Of a stretch of 64,000 nucleotides of DNA, positions 40,444 through 50,966 are shown in pieces; positions within the stretch are counted from its first letter, which is position 1, and every line of letters starts with the position of its first letter. Location: the NCBI RefSeq assembly GCF_003352835.1, contig NZ_QLVD01000028.1, positions 1-64,000 on the forward strand, in the 5' to 3' direction. Origin of the DNA: Ornithinimicrobium murale. Lineage in GTDB: Bacteria; Actinomycetota; Actinomycetes; Actinomycetales; Dermatophilaceae. The notes under the pieces are model-generated. The model searched no databases, was not told the origin of the DNA, and saw nothing but the letters and a program-made list of their open reading frames with translations. The position numbers were made by a program, and so were the translations under genes.

Positions 40444-42099
40444 ATGAGCAAGCCCGCCATCCTGACGGTCGATGACGACCCGATGGTCTCTGCCGCGATC
40501 ACCCGTGACCTGCGGGACCGCTACGGCGGTGACTACCGGGTGCTGGGCGCGACCTCGGGGGCCGACGGGCTGGCGGTGCTGGAACGGCTCGCGCTGCGCG
40601 ATCAGAGCACCGCCCTGATCGTGACCGACCAGCGGATGCCCGTGATGGCCGGCATCGAGTTCCTGGAGGCGGCCCGGCCGCAGGCACCGACGGCCAAGCA
40701 GCTGCTGCTGACCGCCTATGCCGATACCGACGCGGCGATCCGCGCGATCAACGACATCGGCCTGGACCACTATCTCCTCAAGCCCTGGGACCCGCCCGAC
40801 GAGCGTCTCTACCCGGTCGTCGACGACCTGCTCGAGGACTGGCGACGGGCGCACCCGACCGACACCTCCGGCATACGCGTGGTGGGTCACCGGTGGTCCG
40901 AGCAGGCCCACGCGACCAAGACCTTCCTGGCCCGCAACCACGTCCCCTACCGGTGGATCGACATCGAGGACGGCGAGGAGGGGGAGCGACTGCGGCAGGC
41001 GGCGGGGGCAACCGTCGAGGAGCTGCCGCTGGTGCTGGTCCCGGACGGGACGACCCTGAGCTGTCCCTCGAGCAAGGAGCTCGCGGGGGCGCTGGGTCTG
41101 CGGACCCGCGCCGAGCAACCGCTGTATGACGTGGCGATCGTTGGTGGTGGACCCGCCGGTCTCGCGTCGGCCGTCTACGCGGCCTCCGAGGGGTTGCAGA
41201 CGGTCGTCATCGAGCGTGAGGCGCCGGGCGGGCAGGCCGGGCAGAGCGCCGCGATCGAGAACTACCTGGGCTTCCCGCGGGGGCTCAGCGGGTCGGACCT
41301 GACGCAGCGCGCGGTCGCCCAGGCCATCCGGTTCGGGGCCGAGATGGTGGTGGCCCGCGACGTGGTCGGGCTCGAGCGGCGCGGGCCGGTGCGTGCGGTC
41401 CTGCTGGACGGTGAGGGCGCGATCGAGGCGCGCTCGGTGATCGTCACCACGGGGGTCTCCTACCGCCGGCTCGGGGCCGCCGACGTGGACGTGTTCACCG
41501 GTCGGGGTGTCTACTACGGGGCCACGGCGAGCGAGGCGGTGCAGGTGGCTGGCGAGGAGGTCTATCTGATCGGGGCCGCCAACTCCGCCGGGCAGGCTGC
41601 GCTCAACCTCTCTCGGCACGCCAAGCACCTGACCCTCCTGGTGCGGGGGAGCGACCTCGGGGCCTCGATGTCGCAGTATCTGGTTGACCGGATCATGGCC
41701 CGGGACAACATCACCGTGCGGCACGGCACCGAGGTCGTCGCGGCGCGGGGTGACGGGCACCTGGAGTCGATCACGCTGCGCGACCGCGGCTCGGGGGCGA
41801 CCCAGGAGGTCGCCGCCAGCTGGTTGTTCGTCTATATCGGGGCCGACCCGCGGACCGACTGGCTGGGTGACCTGGTCGCCCGGGACACCAAGGGCTTCGT
41901 CCTGACCGGCCCGGAGATGCTCCGCGCGGTGGACGGGGCCTGGACCGGGCCGCGCGCACCCTATGCACTCGAGACGAGCGTCCCCGGGGTCTTCGCGGCC
42001 GGCGACGTGCGGCTGGACTCCATGAAACGTGTCGCCTCCGCCGTCGGCGAGGGCGCCATGGCGGTGCACTTCATCCACCGCTACCTGGCCACGACCTGA
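40444..42099 (+). CDS. Response regulator fused to glutaredoxin-like and thioredoxin-reductase-like domains
   Basis: This 551-residue protein joins three modules. A receiver domain (1-125) has acidic residues D10-D12, phosphoacceptor Asp62 and Lys113. A glutaredoxin-like fold (about 143-215) has WSEQAHATK where CPYC would be. An FAD/NADPH oxidoreductase (about 228-551) follows, with GGGPAG at 234-239 and GAANSAGQAALN for NADPH. The expected CxxC of thioredoxin reductase is replaced at about 357-362 by YYGATA. The chain has a single cysteine (C207), so disulfide exchange in the usual way is not possible. It may act as a flavin-based signalling protein. An upstream TTG at 40435 is also in frame. 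The next gene is a histidine kinase, likely its partner. Confidence 0.88.
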   Translation: MSKPAILTVDDDPMVSAAITRDLRDRYGGDYRVLGATSGADGLAVLERLALRDQSTALIVTDQRMPVMAGIEFLEAARPQAPTAKQLLLTAYADTDAAIRAINDIGLDHYLLKPWDPPDERLYPVVDDLLEDWRRAHPTDTSGIRVVGHRWSEQAHATKTFLARNHVPYRWIDIEDGEEGERLRQAAGATVEELPLVLVPDGTTLSCPSSKELAGALGLRTRAEQPLYDVAIVGGGPAGLASAVYAASEGLQTVVIEREAPGGQAGQSAAIENYLGFPRGLSGSDLTQRAVAQAIRFGAEMVVARDVVGLERRGPVRAVLLDGEGAIEARSVIVTTGVSYRRLGAADVDVFTGRGVYYGATASEAVQVAGEEVYLIGAANSAGQAALNLSRHAKHLTLLVRGSDLGASMSQYLVDRIMARDNITVRHGTEVVAARGDGHLESITLRDRGSGATQEVAASWLFVYIGADPRTDWLGDLVARDTKGFVLTGPEMLRAVDGAWTGPRAPYALETSVPGVFAAGDVRLDSMKRVASAVGEGAMAVHFIHRYLATT

Positions 42100-42108
42100 G
42101 GAGCGCCC

Positions 42109-43497
42109 GTGGACGTCACCGACCTGCAACCGTTGGAGCTCTTCAGCGGACTGGGCACCGAGCAGCTCGAGGAGCTCATCGCGGCCGGGCGCGAGGTGCC
42201 CTTCGCCCCCGGTGACCTGTTGTGGACCGAGGGCGAGCACGCCGACTCCTGGTGGGTGGTGGTCGACGGGGTCGTCGAGCTGGTGCGGCGCACCGAGCGC
42301 GAGGACATGGTGGTGGGCCGGATGGACGCCCCCGGCAGGTGGGCCGGTGGCTTCCGCGCCTGGGTCGACACCGGTGTCTATCTGGCCAGCGCCCGGGGTC
42401 TGGAGAGCGGCCGGATGCTGGAGGTGCCGTCCGTGGCGCTGCGCGACCTGACGGCGCGGTGGTTCCCGTTCGGCAGCCACCTCATCAAGGGCATCTACGG
42501 CATGGCGCTCTATGTCGAGTCCACGGCCCGCCAGCGTGACGCCCTGGCCACCCTCGGCAAGCTCGCGGCCGGCCTGGCCCACGAGATCAACAACCCCGCG
42601 GCCGCCGCGACCCGGGCCACCGCCGCCCTCGGCGCCGCCGACGACAAGCTGTTCGACTCGCTGCGGGAGCTGGCCGAGCACGGCATCACGGCGGAGCAGT
42701 TCACCGCCCTGGACGCGCTGCGACGGGACCTGGCCGCACGGCCGGCGCCCGCCTATGTCGACCTCGCCGAGATCGAGGACGCCCTCGCCGAGCGGCTGGA
42801 GGCCCGGGGCGTGGACCGCAGCTGGGTGATGGCGCCGGTGCTCGCGGCCGCCAGCGCGGACACCCAGTGGTGCGAGGGGCTGGCGCGCGTCGTCGACGAC
42901 CGCTCACTGCAGGCGAGCCTGGACTGGGTGGTCAGCAGCCTGCAGGCCACGGTGCTGCGCGCCGAGATCACCGAGTCGACCCGGCGCATCTCCGAGCTGG
43001 TCGCGGCGGTGCGTTCCTACTCCCAGCTGGACCGCGCTGCTCTGCAGCGGCTGGATGTCACCGAGGGCATCGAGAGCACCCTGCTGGTGCTGGGCCACCG
43101 GCTGCGCGAGGGGAGTGTGGAGGTGGTCAAGGACTACGACGGTGCCCCGCACATCGAGGGCTATGCCGGTGAGCTCAACCAGGTCTGGACCAACCTCATC
43201 GACAACGCGGTCGACGCGATGGCCGGTGCCGGCACGCTGCGCATCAGCACCCGGGCGGGCGAGGACGGCGGAGCCGTGGTGGAGATCGCCGACACCGGCC
43301 CGGGCATGCCCGAGGAGGTGGTCGGCCGGGCGTTCGAGGCGTTCTACACGACCAAACCGGTGGGGCAGGGCACCGGCCTGGGGCTGGACATCGCCCGGCG
43401 CATCGTGGTGGAGCGCCACGGCGGCACCATCGAGATCGCCTCCGAACCGGGAGCCACCGTCCTGCGCGTCCGACTGCCGACCGCGCCACCAGCGTGA
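42109..43497 (+). CDS. Histidine kinase with N-terminal cyclic-nucleotide-binding-like domain
   Basis: This 462-residue kinase starts with a CRP/cNMP-binding-like beta roll (1-120) and a short connector. A HisKA domain carries the phosphoacceptor His158 in GLAHEINNP. The C-terminal HATPase domain includes LIDNAVDAM (N box), DTGPGMP (G1) and GTGLGLDIA (G2). No membrane helix is present, so it is soluble. It starts with GTG at 42109, nine bases after the fused response regulator gene, behind GAGGAGC. The two probably form a phosphorelay. The signal and the output reaction are not known. Confidence 0.9.
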   Translation: MDVTDLQPLELFSGLGTEQLEELIAAGREVPFAPGDLLWTEGEHADSWWVVVDGVVELVRRTEREDMVVGRMDAPGRWAGGFRAWVDTGVYLASARGLESGRMLEVPSVALRDLTARWFPFGSHLIKGIYGMALYVESTARQRDALATLGKLAAGLAHEINNPAAAATRATAALGAADDKLFDSLRELAEHGITAEQFTALDALRRDLAARPAPAYVDLAEIEDALAERLEARGVDRSWVMAPVLAAASADTQWCEGLARVVDDRSLQASLDWVVSSLQATVLRAEITESTRRISELVAAVRSYSQLDRAALQRLDVTEGIESTLLVLGHRLREGSVEVVKDYDGAPHIEGYAGELNQVWTNLIDNAVDAMAGAGTLRISTRAGEDGGAVVEIADTGPGMPEEVVGRAFEAFYTTKPVGQGTGLGLDIARRIVVERHGGTIEIASEPGATVLRVRLPTAPPA

Positions 43498-43553
43498 TGC
43501 CAACCACACCGCACCGAGGGCCTCCCCGGTGGTCCGGCAAAGCTGCTGGTCAA

Positions 43554-43605
43554 CCGGTGATGACAGGGTCCGGGAACATCACCGGGAGGTTCCTGGTTCT
43601 ATAAT
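43554..43605 (+). promoter_or_regulatory. rpoD promoter region with overlapping inverted repeat
   Basis: TATAAT at 43600-43605 has no TTGACA-like partner. Instead GGGAAC at 43572-43577 and GTT at 43596-43598, 18 bases apart, resemble an ECF-sigma promoter. A perfect 9-bp inverted repeat (43554-43562 with 43577-43585) overlaps this site. It could be an operator or a terminator of the upstream kinase gene. Confidence 0.45.
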
Positions 43606-43748
43606 GTCAACAGGTGCTCATCCACTCACCGAGATCGGATGACCTGGATAGCCAACACACACAGAGTCCTGGGCGCTCCGCCGTGCCCGGCGCGCTTGCC
43701 TCAAGTCCGCCGCTCTCGAGCTCCCCACGAAAGTAGCTGGTGTAACCC

Positions 43749-45485
<1,737 letters not shown>

Positions 45486-45523
45486 CCAGGAAGACCCCGC
45501 CGGTCCGCATACGACCGGTTGCC

Positions 45524-45556
45524 TGTGCCCTGCCCCGCCTGTCGGGGCAGGGCACA
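45524..45556 (+). terminator. rpoD terminator hairpin
   Basis: A perfect 13-bp GC-rich stem (45524-45536 with 45544-45556, 7-base loop) lies 39 bases after the rpoD stop codon. Confidence 0.88.
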
Positions 45557-45589
45557 GTGCGTTGTGTCCGTGCTGACCTCTCCCATTTT

Positions 45590-45613
45590 GAGTAAAGTAT
45601 GAGTAAAGTACTC
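45590..45613 (+). promoter_or_regulatory. 11-bp-period direct repeat upstream of a small gene
   Basis: GAGTAAAGTA occurs at 45590-45599 and 45601-45610 in an unusually AT-rich patch about 75 bases before the 88-residue gene. GAGTA (45601-45605) also pairs with TACTC (45609-45613). This suggests a regulator-binding site or promoter element. Confidence 0.45.
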
Positions 45614-45684
45614 GCAAGGATTAGCCCAAGTGGAGCGGTGTCGTCGGAGACAGCCGATGGCGCCCTGGTCGAAAGGCGAGTGCG

Positions 45685-45951
45685 ATGGAGATTCTGTCGG
45701 AGGTCCCGGGCCTGAAGGCCGGAGAGCACTTCGTGGTCGAGCACGAGGCGGGTGAGGGTGACACCTACCGCCTGACGGTGCTGGGACCAGACGGCCGGTC
45801 CAGCGAGCAGACGGTGCTCTGGACCTGGTCCAAGACGGCTCAGCAGGTTGCCGAGGAGGCGGTCGCGGGCCACCTCGGTCGCCCTGGGGACGCACGGCCC
45901 ACGGCGCCGACCCGTGGGACCGGTGGTTCCTACGTGGTCACCATGGTCTGA
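45685..45951 (+). CDS. Small conserved-looking hypothetical protein
   Basis: I do not recognise this 88-residue protein. Residues 1-65 read as a compact alpha/beta domain (GEHFVVEHEAGEGDTYRLTVLGPDG, then a helix QQVAEEAVAGHL). A Pro/Thr/Gly linker follows and it ends SYVVTMV. There is no signal peptide or membrane helix. A GGCGAG site precedes the ATG. Codon use is like neighbours. It lies between the rpoD terminator and a terminator shared with the NHL gene, so it is transcribed alone. Confidence 0.6.
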   Translation: MEILSEVPGLKAGEHFVVEHEAGEGDTYRLTVLGPDGRSSEQTVLWTWSKTAQQVAEEAVAGHLGRPGDARPTAPTRGTGGSYVVTMV

Positions 45952-46026
45952 GGCCGCGCCACGGCGGTGCAGGTCTGTCCCGCCTGATCAGGGCGGACTG
46001 CCGGGGGCAGGTGCCTGGCTGACTAT

Positions 46027-46053
46027 GCTCTGCCCCGAAATACGGGGCAGAGC
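46027..46053. terminator. Bidirectional terminator hairpin
   Basis: A perfect 11-bp stem (46027-46037 with 46043-46053, 5-base loop) lies between the small gene and the convergent NHL gene. Confidence 0.85.
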
Positions 46054-46084
46054 GCGGTGCGCCCGGGGGTATGCGGTGCGCCGG

Positions 46085-49000
46085 TCAGGTGCTCTCGGAC
46101 ACGTCGGGGCCGGGGGCAGGAACGGGGGCCTGCTGCCGCCTCCGCCGGAGTTGCCAGACCAGGACCGCCCCTGCCAGGAGCACCAGGCCGCCGGCGCCGG
46201 CGATGATCCCGAGCCAGGGCACCTCGGACGGGGCGGTGACCTCCGCAGGGTGCACCAGTGCCGACACTCGTGCCGCGGGGCCGCGCCCATCGTGCGAGAG
46301 CGTGTAGGCGTTGCCGTGCCGGTCCGCGGCGATGCGCACGTTGAACTGCTCCTCGGGCCACAGGCCATCGTGGAAGGCGTAGGTGTCCTCGACGGGGTCG
46401 ATGACCAGGACGCCGGCACTCGTGGCCACGAACAGGTGGCCGTGCGGGCCGACGGCAAGGTCCTGCGGTTGGCCCGACGGCAGTGCCGTTGCTGTGCCGA
46501 ACGGCTCGTCAACCAGGGAGGTGCCGCTGTCCTCATCCCGGGCGGCCACGACCGTCACCGAGCCCTCGCCGTCCAGGCGCAGCACCTGGCGCTCCTCGGC
46601 CTCGATGCCGTAGAGGGTGCCGTCCGGCCCGGCGGCCAGGGCGTGGAGTCGTTCGACGGCGCCGGTGTCCACCCCGGTGGCCGTCCCGTCCGTCGAGATG
46701 CGGTGCACCGTCGTTTCCGGGTCCGGCTCGGTGGCGGTGCCGACCAGGGAGAGGACGAACACCGAGCCGTCGGGCCCGATCGCGACGTCAGGGACACCGC
46801 CCTCGAGGCTCAGGGACCGTCCCGGCAGCGGCCCCTCCGCCTCGCCGGTGGAACCGCCGCCGGCCACCGGCACCGTGCGGCCGTCGGGGAAGACCCGGCT
46901 GACCGAGGTGGAGCGCGCGAGATACATCGCCTCAGCGGAGGCCAGGCGGTTGCCGCCTGAGGTGCCGAACTCGGAGACGGTGCCGTCGATGGTCAGCATG
47001 CCCGCCTGGCCAGTGACAGTGGGGAGCCCGTCCGGTCCGATCGCCAGGTCCTGCACGCCCGAAAGAGGCGCGTCCGCGGCAGGCAGTGGCTCGTCGGGAG
47101 CCGCGTCCATCTCCAGGAGCACGCTCACGGCCGCGTCATCGGTCAGTCGGTAGATCCGGTCGGGGCGGGTCGTGGCGAACACCAGGTTGCCGTCGGCGTC
47201 CAGAGCCAGCGAGGTCGGCTCCCCGATGGCCGTGTCCAGGGCAGGTCCTGCAGGGTCGGACTCCCCGGTGGGTCCTGCGGGGTCGGGCACGCGGCCGGTG
47301 CCGGCGACCGTGGTGACCGTGCCGTCGGTGTCCAGACGCCGGACCCGGGCGTTGTAGGTGTCGGCGACCAGCAGCGCGTCATCCGGCGCCACCGCCAGGC
47401 CGAGGGGAGTGTTCAACTCGGCCTCCACTCCGGGGCCTCCGTCTCCGGCGAAACCGCCCTCGTCCTGCCCGCGATAGCTGTCGCCCAGCGCTGTGGTGAT
47501 CGTGCCGTCCGGCGTGATCGCTCGCACGTGTGGTCGGCCGCCTTCGGTCAGATAGACCGTGCCCGAGCTGTCGACGGCCACGTCCGTGGGCTCCCACAGG
47601 GAGGCCTCGAGGGCGGGGTGGCCGTCGACCTCGTCGGCCCACCGCTGTCCGCCGCCCGCGATCGGGTCGACGTCTCCAGCCGGCGTGATTCTCCGCACCA
47701 GGTCGCCCTGCGTGAGATAGATGCTGCCCTGCGCGTCCGTGGTGATGCCACGGATCGGGCCGGAGTCGCCGCCGTCGAATACCTGGGTCATCGTCCCCTC
47801 ATCGTCGAGTTTCCAGATCCGCTGTGGCTCGGCGATCAGCAGCTGACCGTCTGCGGTCGTCGCGACGTCCTGGACGCCATCGAGGACGTGCTCGTCCGCA
47901 CGCACCGTGTCCGGTGGCGATCCCTCGGCGGCCTCCTCCGGTGGCGGCCACACGCCGGCGACCACCGACGTGCTCCCGTCGGGTTCGACGCGGCGGACGG
48001 TCGCCGTGGCGCGATCCCCGTAGACCACGGACCCGTCGGCGTCGACGGTGACCCCGGACGCGTGGGGATAGCTCTGCGGCGAGGTCGGTGGCTCCGGTCG
48101 GACCGCGGCCGGCTCCTCGGCACCGGCAACATGCACGACCTCGCCTGCCTCGGCGCTCGCGAACGGGTCCGCCCCTGCCTCGACCGGTCCCGTGGCCTCG
48201 GTCGCCGACGCCCCGTCCATGGTGAGCCGCAGCGCCAGAGCGCCCCGGGTGAAGATGATGTCCCCGTTCGGCAGCACGTCCAGGCTGTCGACCTGACCGA
48301 CGGAGCCCCGCACCGTGGTGATGATGCCGTCGTGGTCGACCCGGCGGATCGCCGCGTTGTAGGTGTCGGCGATCAGGAGCTCCCCGTCGGTCGTGACGGC
48401 CAGGCCCTGCACGACGTCGGAGAGGAGAGCCTCACGGGCGGGCCCGCCGTCGCCGCTGAAGCCGCTTTCACCGGTCCCGGCGAACACGTCCAGCCGCCCG
48501 TCGGGGTCGATCGCCATGACCCTGGAGTGCAGCTCGGTGGTGAAGAAGACGGTGCCCGCCAGAGGGCCGCTGTCGGCCACGGCCAGGGCCTCGGGTCGAC
48601 CGATCGCATAGTCGGTGGCGGGCCTGCTCCCGTCGGCCCTGGCCCGGTCCGCCTCGCCGCCGCCAGCCAGCACGCGCACGGAGCCGTCCTCGTCGATCGC
48701 GATGATCCGACCGGCCCCGGCGAGGTAGGCATAGACCGTGCCGTCGGAGGAGACCGCCACCGCACTCGCCCGGTGCAGCGAGGTGGCCTCGCCCGGAAGG
48801 CTCTCGCCGGGTTCTGGGAGGCCCTGCTCCCCGCCACCGGCCAGGACCGACTTCTCCCCACCCGGGGTCACCCGGGTGACGTCCGTCGTGGCGCCGACCA
48901 CCACCGCACCGTCGTCGGTCACGTCCACCGAGCGCGGCCGGTTGCTCGGACTGTAGGTCCATCCCTCGTCCAGGTCGACGTCGTTCTCCGGGGACCGCGT

Positions 49001-49366
49001 GGCGTGGATCATCGTGCGGATGGTGCCCTCCGGGTCGATCACCCGGAGTCGTCCGTTGCCACGATCGGCCAGGTAGATGCTCCCGTTCGGGCCCGCGGCG
49101 ATGTCGAGCCCGGTGTTCAACCGAGCGTCGGTCGCGGGCCCGCCGTCGCCGGAGTAGCCCACGCCAGTGGGCCCGCTGAGACCGGCGATGCGGGTGACCT
49201 CACCGGCGACCGGACGGGTGGCGGGATCGGACGTGGTCGCCTCCGGGGCCGCCACGGCCGGCTGGTGGCTCGGGCCGAACGAGACGGCCAGGAGAGCCAG
49301 GGCGGCGAGGACGGCCACGAACGGGACGCGGGGTGGACGCGGTGAGGCACTGTGAGGCGAAAGCAC
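46085..49366 (-). CDS. Secreted, membrane-anchored NHL/beta-propeller protein
   Basis: This 1093-residue protein has a signal peptide (about 1-40) and many NHL/SMP-30-like repeats of the form ADTYNARVRRLDTDGTVTTVAG with GFSGDGGPA loops, giving two or more propellers. A C-terminal membrane helix (about 1050-1072) precedes an RRRR cytoplasmic tail. Such proteins bind ligands or partners on the cell surface. A GTG at 49366 is the likely start. It follows the ABC permease gene by 64 bases on the same strand, so it may belong to the transporter operon. The ligand is unknown. Confidence 0.82.
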   Translation of the reverse strand: MLSPHSASPRPPRVPFVAVLAALALLAVSFGPSHQPAVAAPEATTSDPATRPVAGEVTRIAGLSGPTGVGYSGDGGPATDARLNTGLDIAAGPNGSIYLADRGNGRLRVIDPEGTIRTMIHATRSPENDVDLDEGWTYSPSNRPRSVDVTDDGAVVVGATTDVTRVTPGGEKSVLAGGGEQGLPEPGESLPGEATSLHRASAVAVSSDGTVYAYLAGAGRIIAIDEDGSVRVLAGGGEADRARADGSRPATDYAIGRPEALAVADSGPLAGTVFFTTELHSRVMAIDPDGRLDVFAGTGESGFSGDGGPAREALLSDVVQGLAVTTDGELLIADTYNAAIRRVDHDGIITTVRGSVGQVDSLDVLPNGDIIFTRGALALRLTMDGASATEATGPVEAGADPFASAEAGEVVHVAGAEEPAAVRPEPPTSPQSYPHASGVTVDADGSVVYGDRATATVRRVEPDGSTSVVAGVWPPPEEAAEGSPPDTVRADEHVLDGVQDVATTADGQLLIAEPQRIWKLDDEGTMTQVFDGGDSGPIRGITTDAQGSIYLTQGDLVRRITPAGDVDPIAGGGQRWADEVDGHPALEASLWEPTDVAVDSSGTVYLTEGGRPHVRAITPDGTITTALGDSYRGQDEGGFAGDGGPGVEAELNTPLGLAVAPDDALLVADTYNARVRRLDTDGTVTTVAGTGRVPDPAGPTGESDPAGPALDTAIGEPTSLALDADGNLVFATTRPDRIYRLTDDAAVSVLLEMDAAPDEPLPAADAPLSGVQDLAIGPDGLPTVTGQAGMLTIDGTVSEFGTSGGNRLASAEAMYLARSTSVSRVFPDGRTVPVAGGGSTGEAEGPLPGRSLSLEGGVPDVAIGPDGSVFVLSLVGTATEPDPETTVHRISTDGTATGVDTGAVERLHALAAGPDGTLYGIEAEERQVLRLDGEGSVTVVAARDEDSGTSLVDEPFGTATALPSGQPQDLAVGPHGHLFVATSAGVLVIDPVEDTYAFHDGLWPEEQFNVRIAADRHGNAYTLSHDGRGPAARVSALVHPAEVTAPSEVPWLGIIAGAGGLVLLAGAVLVWQLRRRRQQAPVPAPGPDVSEST

Positions 49367-49430
49367 CCATCCACCCTACGAGCCTCCCCTTTCAGGGGGC
49401 TTTCAACAGCGGCGCTCGCCACCGCACGGG

Positions 49431-50966
49431 TCAGAGGTCGTTGAGCCGCCCGTAGGCCAGGCCGACGACGGCGACCAGGGCCAGCACGGCGGCGCCGGCG
49501 GCGAGCAGCAGGCCGCCGGTGGTGAGCACGTAGGCGAGCCCGAGGCCCAGGGCGATGGCCAGCAGCAGCGCGTCGGCCTGCCAGGCCATCACCATCAGCC
49601 CGGACAGGTCGCCCACCGGGGACGGGGCCGGTGTCAGCAGCGTGAGGGGGAGCGGCCCCTTGGTGCTGTCGAAGGCCCGGACGGCCACCAGCAGCACGCC
49701 CAGGAGCGCGGCCTCCACCAGCCCGGCGGCGGGCCATCCGGCGAGCCGGGCCAGGCCGGCCCCGGCCACCGAGCACAGCACCGCCAGCAGGACCGGAACC
49801 AGCGTGTGCAGCAGGAACAGCTGGGCCGTGGTGTGCCCGAAGAGGGTCGGCAGCGAGCGAGTGTCCGCGGCGTGCCGGAAGCCGTCGGTGAGCGTGCCCA
49901 GCGCCAGGAACCCGGCCACCGCGCCGAGCCCGGCGAGGACCAGCGGCGAGACGGGGGTGCCGGCCACCGCCAGGGACATCAGGGCCCCACCGAGGATCAG
50001 GAAGGCCAGACCGGTCACGGCCCGGACGGGGGTCCGGGCGGCTCCGACCAGGTCTCGCACGGCATACTGCAGGACGGTCGTGCTTCCGGGGACAGCCCAC
50101 CACCGTCTCCCGAGGCGCGGAAGAGCACGGAAGGTGGCCAGCGCGGAGGCGAGGTCGCCGGTGTAGGCCGCGATGCTCACGATCTCCCACTGCCGTGCCT
50201 GGCGGAGCAGGAGCGGGCCAAGCACGCGGTCCAGCAACCGGGGGACCCGCTCGGCGCAGACCAGCGCGACCAGGACCAGGGGGAGCAGCGCCCACGGCGG
50301 GCCGTCGGCGGTCGGTGGCCAGAGGTCGGCGACCCAGCCCCACGGGGTGACAGTGGCCAGGGCGGGCACCAGCAGGGTGAGCCCGGTCGCGGCGAGCAGC
50401 GCGACGGTGAGCACCCAGCCGTGCCGTGGGCCGACGCGCTGCCCGGCCAGCCACGCGGCGGCGGCGATCACGCCGAGGGCGGCCGCGGCACCGGTGAGCC
50501 CGAGCGCGCCCGGCACGTCCAGCCCGGACTCGAGGACGAGGACCGTGGCCAGCAGGCCACCGGCGACGGTGAACAGGATGGTGAGGGCCACCGCCGCCGT
50601 CACGAACGGCCGCAGCAGCGTGCGGGAGCGGGGCAGGTCGGTGCCGGCGAGCAGACTGACCAGGACCGGGGGCAGGTGGGCGGGGCCGCGGTGCATGCCC
50701 ACCACCGTGGCGGCGGCGAGCAGCGCTCCACTGACGGCAAGCACCACCTGCCTGGACCCCGCCGATTGCAGCGCGGAGAGGATCTCCGGCTCGGCCAGCA
50801 CCCGGGCCGTCCCGATCAGCAGCGGGATGACCACCATGGCCAGGACGAGGACGACCAGATAGGCCAGGTATGCAGTGTCCCCCTGGGTGCGCGCCCCACC
50901 CCGGTCCTGGTAGAGGCGGCGCGCCCCGCCGATCCGCTCACGCGGAGTCAGGAGCGGGACCGACAT
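49431..50966 (-). CDS. ABC transporter membrane protein, probable permease
   Basis: This 511-residue protein is almost entirely hydrophobic, with about 12-14 membrane helices in a tandem-like arrangement. It has no recognisable FtsX or ABC-2 signature. The start at 50966 follows GGAGGTGGGGG, and the frame overlaps the end of the ATPase gene by 29 bases, so the two are coupled and likely form one transporter. The cargo is unknown. Longer upstream frames would run through the ATPase gene and are rejected. Confidence 0.72.
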   Translation of the reverse strand: MSVPLLTPRERIGGARRLYQDRGGARTQGDTAYLAYLVVLVLAMVVIPLLIGTARVLAEPEILSALQSAGSRQVVLAVSGALLAAATVVGMHRGPAHLPPVLVSLLAGTDLPRSRTLLRPFVTAAVALTILFTVAGGLLATVLVLESGLDVPGALGLTGAAAALGVIAAAAWLAGQRVGPRHGWVLTVALLAATGLTLLVPALATVTPWGWVADLWPPTADGPPWALLPLVLVALVCAERVPRLLDRVLGPLLLRQARQWEIVSIAAYTGDLASALATFRALPRLGRRWWAVPGSTTVLQYAVRDLVGAARTPVRAVTGLAFLILGGALMSLAVAGTPVSPLVLAGLGAVAGFLALGTLTDGFRHAADTRSLPTLFGHTTAQLFLLHTLVPVLLAVLCSVAGAGLARLAGWPAAGLVEAALLGVLLVAVRAFDSTKGPLPLTLLTPAPSPVGDLSGLMVMAWQADALLLAIALGLGLAYVLTTGGLLLAAGAAVLALVAVVGLAYGRLNDL

